A DNA stretch of 64,000 nt from Hyphomicrobiales bacterium. Its GTDB lineage: Bacteria; Pseudomonadota; Alphaproteobacteria; Rhizobiales; Beijerinckiaceae. The DNA lies in contig JAGWTA010000005.1 in the NCBI GenBank assembly GCA_028869185.1, positions 1 through 64,000 of the forward strand, written 5' to 3'. Each line of letters opens with the position of its first letter. Within the stretch, counting starts at the first letter, position 1. The notes below the pieces were generated by a model that saw only the letters and a list, made by a program, of their open reading frames with translations, was not told where the DNA came from and searched no databases. Below, piece after piece: positions 58,292-64,000 of this stretch. The position numbers and the translations under genes are program-made.

Positions 58292-58396
58292 ACTTTGCCG
58301 CCGATTCCAGCCAAGGCTCACAGCTCCTATGCTGCACCTAGCGCCGTTCCGGCGATTTGAACACCCTACACTCCCACCCCATCAGCCCCTTGAAAA

Positions 58397-58419
58397 CACG
58401 ACGATTTCAACTCGTCGTG
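58397..58419. repeat. Hairpin near the right island end
   Basis: CACGACGA (58397-58404) pairs perfectly with TCGTCGTG (58412-58419) over a 7-base loop. No U-tract follows. It is 30 bases inside the right core and could be an integrase or accessory-protein site rather than a terminator. Confidence 0.5.
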
Positions 58420-58423
58420 ATTT

Positions 58424-58484
58424 CCTGTGGATTGGTAGACAAACCCCTTTTTGAGTCGAGCGCGTCTACCAATTCCGCCACAGG
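58424..58484. repeat. Inverted copy of the tRNA-Leu 5' region at the right junction
   Basis: CCTGTGGATTGGTAGAC at 58424-58440 (island side) is the reverse complement, less 4 bases, of GTCTACCAAT...CCACAGG at 58464-58484 (tRNA acceptor and D-arm, host side). The arms flank the right core symmetrically. The island thus carries, in inverted orientation, a fragment resembling the tRNA gene it entered. Confidence 0.7.
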
Positions 58485-58487
58485 GGC
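58449..58487 (-). pseudogene. 5' half of split host tRNA-Leu(CAA), with right core site
   Basis: On the minus strand, from 58487, this reads acceptor GCCCCTG, the D-arm with GGAATTGGTAGAC, anticodon-stem CTCGA and loop CTCAAAA (58449-58455 is the right core, identical to 19798-19804). Joined to 19752-19797 it gives an 85-base tRNA-Leu(CAA) with fully paired acceptor and anticodon stems. After the loop, the sequence runs into island DNA with no 3' half. Confidence 0.93.
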
Positions 58488-58607
58488 CTTGCCGGCCGGG
58501 GGCCGAAAAGCGCGCGGATCATAGCCGCCGAAGGCCGCGCGTCAACCGGGCTGGCGCGGGCCGGCGCGCGGTGCTATGCGGGCCGCGATTCCAAAAGCGG
58601 CGCCCTC

Positions 58608-59204
58608 ATGTTCAAACGACTTTATCAATGGACCCTGTCGCTGGCCGACAGCCCGCGCGCGACATGGGCGCTAGCGGCGATCGCCTTTGCGGAAAGCTCG
58701 TTTTTTCCGTTGCCGCCCGACATCATTCTGGCGCCGATGTCTCTGGCCAGGCCTCAAAAAGCCTGGTTCTACGCTATCGTCTGCACCATCGCCTCCGTCA
58801 CCGGCGGCGCGCTCGGCTATTTCATCGGCTCGGGCCTCTACGACACCGTCGGCCAGTGGCTGATTCACTTTTACGGCTATGATTCGAAAGCGGACGTGCT
58901 GCGCGGCTGCTACGACAAATACGGCTGGATCATCATCCTGCTGAAGGGACTGACGCCAATTCCCTACAAGCTTGTCACCATCATTTCGGGTTTTGCGGGC
59001 TATAATTTTGCGCTGTTCATCCTTCTGTCGCTCATTACGCGCGGCGCACGGTTTTTCATTCTCGCCGGCATCCTCAACCGCTTCGGCGAGCCGATCAAAG
59101 CTGCGCTCGACCGCCATTTCGCCGTTTTCATGGGGCTCATCCTCTTCATGATCGTTTTCGGCTTCTGGCTGGTTTCGCGCATGGGCGGCAGCGGCGCATG
59201 TTGA
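58608..59204 (+). CDS. yqaA: DedA/YqaA-family membrane protein
   Basis: A 198-residue inner-membrane protein of the DedA/SNARE-associated superfamily (ATWALAAIAFAESSFFPLPP, LLKGLTPIPYKLVTIISG), thought to aid lipid-carrier or membrane-lipid handling. Four or five TM segments. First chromosomal gene after the island. Its stop overlaps the dsbB start. Confidence 0.88.
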   Translation: MFKRLYQWTLSLADSPRATWALAAIAFAESSFFPLPPDIILAPMSLARPQKAWFYAIVCTIASVTGGALGYFIGSGLYDTVGQWLIHFYGYDSKADVLRGCYDKYGWIIILLKGLTPIPYKLVTIISGFAGYNFALFILLSLITRGARFFILAGILNRFGEPIKAALDRHFAVFMGLILFMIVFGFWLVSRMGGSGAC

Positions 59205-59686
59205 CGAGGCTCGACCCCCAGCGCGCTGCAACGGCGATTTTCGTCGTCGCGCTCCTGTCCATCGCCGGCGCGCTGATCATCGAAAGTCTCGGGTACAAGC
59301 CCTGCGAACTCTGTCTGTTGCAGCGATGGGCCTATTACATCGGCGTTCCGCTGGCGGGCGCAGCGGCGCTGACGGCGCGCGGCGGCAAAACGAACGCAGC
59401 CAGCGCGCTGCTGGCTGCGTTCGCGCTGTTGTTTTTCGCCAACGGGTTGCTCGGCCTCTATCACACCGGCGTCGAACTGCATTACTGGCGTGGTCCGGAA
59501 GCCTGCACAGGCGCCTATCAAGCCGCGCGCGACGCCGGCGATTTTCTCAAACAGATGCAGGAAACGAAAGTCGTGCGTTGCGACGAAGTGGCGCTGCGGC
59601 TTCTTGGCCTGTCCATGTCGACATGGCAGGCGATCGCCGCCTTCTTCCTGTCGACGGTCGCCTTTTTCGGCTGGCGAAAAAGCTGA
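59198..59686 (+). CDS. dsbB: Disulfide bond formation protein B
   Basis: Quinone-linked inner-membrane oxidase that re-oxidises DsbA. It has 162 residues and four TM. Cys pairs: C36/C39 (KPCELCLLQR) and C103/C128 (EACTGAYQ; VVRCDEV). Overlaps yqaA, so they are co-translated. Confidence 0.93.
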   Translation: MLTRLDPQRAATAIFVVALLSIAGALIIESLGYKPCELCLLQRWAYYIGVPLAGAAALTARGGKTNAASALLAAFALLFFANGLLGLYHTGVELHYWRGPEACTGAYQAARDAGDFLKQMQETKVVRCDEVALRLLGLSMSTWQAIAAFFLSTVAFFGWRKS

Positions 59687-59695
59687 AACCACCCC

Positions 59696-60487
59696 TCAGA
59701 ACGAGCGATAGCCCAGCATGCTCGTCATCAGGCGCATGTCGTTGAGACCAGCGCCAGCGCCTTGCGAGAAGCTCAGCGACAGCGCATTGGCCGGCGCGCT
59801 GCCGGACCCCGCATTGGGATTGTTGGAATCATACATCGCGGCAAAGCGCGAAATGAATTTCTGCAGTTTCGCCGGATCCTGAAAATCGGCAAAATTGATC
59901 TTCGCGGCGAGCATCTTTGCCTGCGTGTCGATCGGCTCGACGGAAGTCATCGACGAAATGCCGAGCGCGGTCTGCGCGACCTGCAGCAATTGCTTGTCCG
60001 CCAGCAGACCATAGGCGCTGGTGACCTTGGGCGCATTGCGCTGAAAATAGAGCGCGAGCTGAACGCCCGGATTGCTCTGGCCCTGATCGGTCTCGAGCTG
60101 GTTTTCGGTATAGGCGGCGACGACATTGCTGACGAGCGTCGATGAAGATGTCGTCTGCGCGCCATTGCTCGCAAAATTGAACGCCTTCGCGAAAGCAAGA
60201 ATTTTCGGGTCGTTCAGCTTGTTGGCGAGCGCTGTCGAACTGGACACGCCCTGTTGCAGCACCTGGCTCATCAGCGCCTTCGCATAGGTGCGGTCGCCAA
60301 GCCCGTAAGCTGTCATGGCGTAATTGAACAGCCGCGGATTCTTCACCAGATCGGCCGCCGATTTCACGGAACCGATATTGGCCTGAAAATATTTCGTCTG
60401 CGTCGTCACCGCCGCCGATTTCGCAGTGATCTGCTGCCACTTCGCCAGATTGTTGGCGACGGTGAGATAGGATGAAAGCGTTGTCAT
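59696..60487 (-). CDS. DUF1217 protein, flagellum-associated family
   Basis: A 263-residue secreted or cytoplasmic helical protein: DVVKN-type repeats are recognisable as SAADLVKNPRLFNYAMTAYG and LNDPKILAFAKAFNF. It ends LMTSMLGYRSF. DUF1217 proteins occur in flagellar regions of alphaproteobacteria, but no other flagellar gene is visible here. Convergent with dsbB. Confidence 0.78.
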   Translation of the reverse strand: MTTLSSYLTVANNLAKWQQITAKSAAVTTQTKYFQANIGSVKSAADLVKNPRLFNYAMTAYGLGDRTYAKALMSQVLQQGVSSSTALANKLNDPKILAFAKAFNFASNGAQTTSSSTLVSNVVAAYTENQLETDQGQSNPGVQLALYFQRNAPKVTSAYGLLADKQLLQVAQTALGISSMTSVEPIDTQAKMLAAKINFADFQDPAKLQKFISRFAAMYDSNNPNAGSGSAPANALSLSFSQGAGAGLNDMRLMTSMLGYRSF

Positions 60488-60536
60488 GCGCGCCTCGCAG
60501 TTGGCGTGAGGCTAGCTGCGAGGCCTTTCGCAAGCC

Positions 60537-61361
60537 TTACGATCGATTCGCTGCGTCAGCCGGCGCCGCAGCGGAACGCGGCGCAATGGAGGGATCGGCG
60601 GCGACCGCTTCTGCGATCAGCGCATTCGTTTTCGTTTCGAGCCGCTCTTGCAGCGCGCTCAGAAACGCTTCCTTCTCAAGGCCGCGCGGCATCGCCGGCA
60701 GCACCTCTATCACGGCGGTTCCGGGCCGGCGCAAAAAGGTGCGACGCGGCCAGAAAAGGCCGGTGTCCAGCGCGACCGGCACGACGGTTGCATCGAGCTC
60801 GCTGTAAAGATGAGCGACGCCGTATTTATATTTCGGCGCGCCGAACACCGGGCGGCGCGTGCCTTCGGGAAAAATGAAGATGACGCGCCCTTCCTTCATG
60901 GCGGCGCCGGTTTTCTCGGTGATCTGTTTCAGCGCGGAAGAACCGCTGCTGCGGTTGATGCCGATCTGATCGGCCGCTTTCAGGTACCAGCCGAAAAACG
61001 GAATCCACATCAGTTCGTGTTTGAGAATATAGGAAAAATCGCGCGCGAGCAGCGTGATCGCGAAAGTTTCAAGAACCGACTGATGCTTGGGCGCGAGGAT
61101 GTAGCCGCCTTCCGGCAGGTTCTCCAGCCCCCTGAATTCCACATTCATTTTGCAGACGACGCGGAGCAGCCAGATGGAAATGCGCGCCCAAAGACGGGCG
61201 AGATCAAGCACCGCGATGCGCCCCATGACCATGCGCGGAAAATTCGTCACGCATAAAACGACGAGCACGATGTAGAACAAAATATTGAAGACCGCCGAGC
61301 GCACGATCACGCTGAAAGATGCGGGCGGCTGCGGCGTTGCGTCTTGCTCTCGATCGGTCAC
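60537..61361 (-). CDS. plsC: 1-acyl-sn-glycerol-3-phosphate acyltransferase
   Basis: Makes phosphatidic acid in phospholipid synthesis. It has 274 residues, one or two N-terminal TM, and the acyltransferase motifs KHQSVLE (H-x4-E form), GINRSSGSSAL and FPEGTRRPVFG. The start is a GTG at 61361 that overlaps the ftsX stop (GTGA). The longer frame to 61805 would run through ftsX. Confidence 0.92.
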   Translation of the reverse strand: MTDREQDATPQPPASFSVIVRSAVFNILFYIVLVVLCVTNFPRMVMGRIAVLDLARLWARISIWLLRVVCKMNVEFRGLENLPEGGYILAPKHQSVLETFAITLLARDFSYILKHELMWIPFFGWYLKAADQIGINRSSGSSALKQITEKTGAAMKEGRVIFIFPEGTRRPVFGAPKYKYGVAHLYSELDATVVPVALDTGLFWPRRTFLRRPGTAVIEVLPAMPRGLEKEAFLSALQERLETKTNALIAEAVAADPSIAPRSAAAPADAANRS

Positions 61362-62338
61362 GACAGGTTTCTCAAACGGTGGAAAACGACGATTCGCGAG
61401 GTCAGACCCGCGATGGCGGCGCTGGCGAGCGCGATAATGGCGATCGCGAAATAGCCGAGCCAGCCAATGGAAAACGAGCCAAACAGCGCCTCCACCTGCC
61501 CGCCGGGCGAAGCGGTCAGACGGCGCGAAAAAAGGCCCGCCAGATAGAAGAACGCGCCGGCGAGCCCGCCGCCGATCATCGCGCCGCGCGTGGAAAGCCC
61601 CAGCACATGCCGCTGGAATTCGCGCGAAATATAGCCGTCGGTGGCGCCGGTGAAATGCAGCACCTCGATAATGTCCTTTGCGCCCGCCATCGCGCCGCGC
61701 GTTGCAAAATACACCGCCACCGTCATCGCCGTCAGCACCAGCGCAAGCAACAGGATGGCGACCATCACCAGCGCATTGGCCATGCGCGCAAGCCGCTCCG
61801 ACCACATGCGGTGATCGTCCAGCGTCGCTGTCGGCGCAACCCGCGACAGCCGCGCCTGAATGTCGACGAGATCGATCGGCGCGCCGGACAGTTTGACGAC
61901 GATCATGCGCGGCACCGCCAGGTCGTCGAGATTGAGGCCGCCGCCGAGCCAGGGTTCGAGCAGCTTCTCCGATTCGGCTTTAGACATGGCGCGCGCTTCG
62001 GCCACGCCGGGCGTGTCGGCGAGCAGCTCCTGCGCAGCGCCCACGTCCGTTTCGATGTTGCGCCCGGGCGCCGGCATCACCTGCACTGTCGTTTCGCGCG
62101 AAACCGCCGAGCGCCAGTCCGCGCTCGCCTGCGAGACAAGAATGGCGCCGCCCATGGCGAGCGCGGCCAGAAACGTCATGATCGCGACGACGAACACCAG
62201 CGCCCGGCCTGCAATCGTCTCTGGCGGCACAAGCGGCGTTTCGGCCGGGCGCGCGCCCAGCAGGCTGACGCGCGTTTCGGCTGGCGGAAAATCCGCGTTC
62301 ATGGCGTCGCGCTGCATATCGTCGGTCATGTCATTCAT
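61358..62338 (-). CDS. ftsX: Cell-division protein FtsX
   Basis: Membrane half of the FtsEX complex that regulates septal peptidoglycan hydrolases. It has 326 residues: N-terminal TM near 50-75, a periplasmic loop (SADWRSAVSRETTVQVM) and three C-terminal TM. The ATG at 62338 overlaps the ftsE stop. Confidence 0.9.
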   Translation of the reverse strand: MNDMTDDMQRDAMNADFPPAETRVSLLGARPAETPLVPPETIAGRALVFVVAIMTFLAALAMGGAILVSQASADWRSAVSRETTVQVMPAPGRNIETDVGAAQELLADTPGVAEARAMSKAESEKLLEPWLGGGLNLDDLAVPRMIVVKLSGAPIDLVDIQARLSRVAPTATLDDHRMWSERLARMANALVMVAILLLALVLTAMTVAVYFATRGAMAGAKDIIEVLHFTGATDGYISREFQRHVLGLSTRGAMIGGGLAGAFFYLAGLFSRRLTASPGGQVEALFGSFSIGWLGYFAIAIIALASAAIAGLTSRIVVFHRLRNLS

Positions 62339-62993
62339 AGATGTGCAACCGCCCCTCGCCGAGCACAAGCCGACGCGCGTCGTCGAACTGATCCATGAGA
62401 CTGAGGTCATGCGTCGCCACGATCACGGAAGTGCCGCTGCGCTGCAACTCGACGAACAGGCGAATGAGGCGGCGCGCCATCGTCGGATCGACGTTGCCGG
62501 TCGGCTCGTCCGCAAGCAAAAGCTCCGGCTGCATGATGAGCGCGCGCGCTATGGCGACGCGCTGCTGTTCGCCGCCCGACAACACCGGCGGATAGGCGTG
62601 CATCCTGTCGCCGAGCCCGACCCATTTCAGAAGTTCGACCACTTCGGCGCGATAGACCGCCTCTTCCTTCCCGCGCACACGCAGCGGAAGGCCGACATTC
62701 TCGTAAGTGGTCAGATGATCGAGCAGCCGGAAGTCCTGAAACACGACGCCGATGCGGCGACGCAACGCCGTCATCCGGTCCTGATCGAGCTGCGTCGCCT
62801 CCTGTCCGAACAGGCTGATGAGGCCGCGCGTCGGTTTCAGCGACAGCAGCATCAGCCGCATCAGAGACGTTTTGCCCGCGCCCGACGGGCCCGTCAGAAA
62901 TTGAAACGTGCCGGGCTCAATGGAAAACGAAAGGTCCTGAAGCACTTCAGGACCCATGCCATAGCGCAGACCGACATTCTCGAACCGAACCAA
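62331..62993 (-). CDS. ftsE: Cell-division ATP-binding protein FtsE
   Basis: ABC ATPase partner of FtsX, about 220 residues. Walker [10 protein letters not shown], signature [15 protein letters not shown] and Walker [11 protein letters not shown] are all visible. The start is taken as the TTG at 62993, where the family N-terminus ([11 protein letters not shown]) begins; a TTG at 63041 is the alternative. First gene of ftsE-ftsX-plsC. Confidence 0.94.
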   Translation of the reverse strand: MVRFENVGLRYGMGPEVLQDLSFSIEPGTFQFLTGPSGAGKTSLMRLMLLSLKPTRGLISLFGQEATQLDQDRMTALRRRIGVVFQDFRLLDHLTTYENVGLPLRVRGKEEAVYRAEVVELLKWVGLGDRMHAYPPVLSGGEQQRVAIARALIMQPELLLADEPTGNVDPTMARRLIRLFVELQRSGTSVIVATHDLSLMDQFDDARRLVLGEGRLHIYE

Positions 62994-63093
62994 ATCGCGT
63001 GCCTCCAGGCCGCAGAATCCGTCCCCGCCCTTAACGCGCAATTAACCATAAAGCGGCCATCTATCAACGAAGACTGAAAAGGCGCGCCGAGCT

Positions 63094-63678
63094 TTGCATT
63101 CCACACTTTATGCGCAGGACGACCATGCGCTCGCTGCGGCGGCGGCAAGGCGCACGCCCTGGGTGGCGCTGGGCGCGGCGCTGATGCTTGGCATGGCGCT
63201 TGTCGGCCTGCGCAATCCCGTTACGCGCCTCGTCCCGCGCGCCGCCGGCGTTTACGCAGCGGTCGGCCTGCCGGTCAATCTGGTTGGCTTTGCGCTGTCG
63301 CATGTCGGCGCGCGCATCGTCATGGATGAATCGCGCCGCATCCTCATCGTCGATGGCGACATGGCCAACGCCGGCGCTGTCACGCTCACCGCCCCGCTCG
63401 TCAAGGTTTCTGTGCGCGGCCCCGATGGCGCGCAAATCTACACATGGTCGGCCCGCCCGCCCAAGCAGCAGTTCGGACCCGGCGAGAAAGCGGCTTTTAT
63501 CGCTCGCCTCGCCGCTCCTCCTGTCGACGGCGCCGATGTCGTGGTTGAATTCGACCAGCCAAGGCACAATGCATCCGCGACGCCAAAAACGCCCGCGCGC
63601 GCCAGGGCGCATGCGCTGAAGCTGGAATCGCACAGCGCAAGTCTTGCGCCTCACGGCTCGAGTTCGGAATCCCAGTAA
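63094..63678 (+). CDS. DUF3426-like membrane-anchored protein
   Basis: A 194-residue protein, divergent from ftsE: a TTG start, a short cytoplasmic N-terminus, one TM (VALGAALMLGMALVG), then a beta-rich domain (RILIVDGDMANAGAV...VKVSVRGPDGAQIY). In relatives a gene at this place has an N-terminal zinc ribbon before the TM; the ribbon is missing here. The C-terminal tail is Ala/Arg/Ser-rich. Confidence 0.6.
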   Translation: MHSTLYAQDDHALAAAAARRTPWVALGAALMLGMALVGLRNPVTRLVPRAAGVYAAVGLPVNLVGFALSHVGARIVMDESRRILIVDGDMANAGAVTLTAPLVKVSVRGPDGAQIYTWSARPPKQQFGPGEKAAFIARLAAPPVDGADVVVEFDQPRHNASATPKTPARARAHALKLESHSASLAPHGSSSESQ

Positions 63679-64000
63679 AGGTAATCCATCCAGCTTTCAT
63701 GCAGGTAATTGGGCGGAAACGACCGTCCGTTGCGATGCAGATCGCTGATCTCGGGTTGATAGGGCTTGGTCGCAGGCCACATATGCGCTTCGTCGGGCAG
63801 ACGATCGGCCTTGCGCAGATTGCAGGGCGAACAGGCGGCGACGACATTTTCCCAGATAGTCGTGCCGCCCTTCGAGCGCGGAATCACATGATCGAACGTG
63901 AGATCGTCGCGCCCGCCGCAATACTGACAGGTAAACCGGTCGCGCAGGAAAACGTTGAAGCGCGTGAAAGCGGGATGGCGCACCGGCTTTATGTAGGTCT
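63651..64000 (-). CDS. HNH endonuclease family protein, partial
   Basis: The visible 116 codons contain the HNH domain: RFNVFLRDRFTCQYCGG (zinc CxxC), DHVIPRSKGGTTIWEN and CSPCNLRKAD (second CxxC). The frame continues past 64000 without a stop (PTYIKP precedes RHPAFTR), so the N-terminus lies off the window. It overlaps the tail of the convergent gene at 63651-63678. Confidence 0.88.
   Translation of the reverse strand, partial: TYIKPVRHPAFTRFNVFLRDRFTCQYCGGRDDLTFDHVIPRSKGGTTIWENVVAACSPCNLRKADRLPDEAHMWPATKPYQPEISDLHRNGRSFPPNYLHESWMDYLYWDSELEP

Noticed and set aside
58057-58341. 94-codon plus-strand frame after the second RND permease
   Set aside because: It runs antisense through the complete tRNA-Leu(CAA); coding of both is very unlikely and the peptide has no family features.
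58397-58419. Right-end hairpin as a transcription terminator
   Set aside because: The stem is perfect but no U-tract follows on either strand; kept only as a repeat.

Overview
The window is GC-rich alphaproteobacterial chromosome, probably Hyphomicrobiales (Rhizobiales). A Methylocystaceae/Beijerinckiaceae-type genome is my best guess from the gene order ffh-rpsP-rimM-trmD, the Omp25/31-type porin, ubiG-trxC next to lysC, ptsP, and ftsEX; the genus is inference. A genomic island of about 38.6 kb interrupts the chromosome.

Left edge (1-1.9 kb): AT-richer, plasmid-flavoured DNA. It holds a ParA-like ATPase, two 15-bp direct repeats that contain DnaA-box-like words, and two small unknown genes. 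Left chromosome (1.97-19.5 kb): translation and housekeeping genes, namely ffh, rpsP, rimM, trmD, an outer-membrane porin, rpmB, prfA, apt, mtnP, trxB with a LysR regulator, ptsP, a GT-C glycosyltransferase, lysC, ubiG and trxC. Palindromic repeats of one family sit between rpsP/rimM, between rimM/trmD and beside prfA.

Island (19,805-58,448): it splits a host tRNA-Leu(CAA) gene exactly in its anticodon loop. The 3' half is at 19,752-19,804 and the 5' half at 58,449-58,487; they share only the 7-bp loop sequence and join into a perfect cloverleaf. The left end carries the tyrosine integrase, an excisionase-like HTH gene and a HigBA-type toxin-antitoxin pair. Next comes a chimeric gene in which the ArdC N-terminus is fused to the C-terminal half of a DUF3363 relaxase, then traG, a CopG-type regulator and a complete trbBCDEJKLFGI mating-pair set. 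The relaxase catalytic domain, the ArdC protease domain and the TraF peptidase are missing, so the element looks like a deletion-crippled ICE with an intact secretion channel. The right end carries its own intact tRNA-Leu(CAA), which could replace the broken host gene.

Island cargo (36.7-58.0 kb): metal resistance. A minus-strand run contains a P1B ATPase with four DCxxE metal-binding domains, LspA, CcdA, a lipid kinase, CzcCBA with an embedded PII-like protein, small periplasmic proteins, a CusF-like metallochaperone and a LysR gene coupled to its end. A divergent MerR regulator has a textbook 19-bp-spacer operator-promoter. A PAP2 phosphatase, an MFS transporter, a ChrB-N protein and a second MFP-RND pair follow; the last two are divergent around an 18-bp perfect palindrome. 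ATPase, LspA, PAP2 and MerR together resemble a rearranged pbr lead-resistance set.

Right chromosome (58.6-64 kb): yqaA-dsbB, a DUF1217 protein, ftsE-ftsX-plsC as one overlapping operon, a DUF3426-like protein, and an HNH endonuclease cut by the window end.
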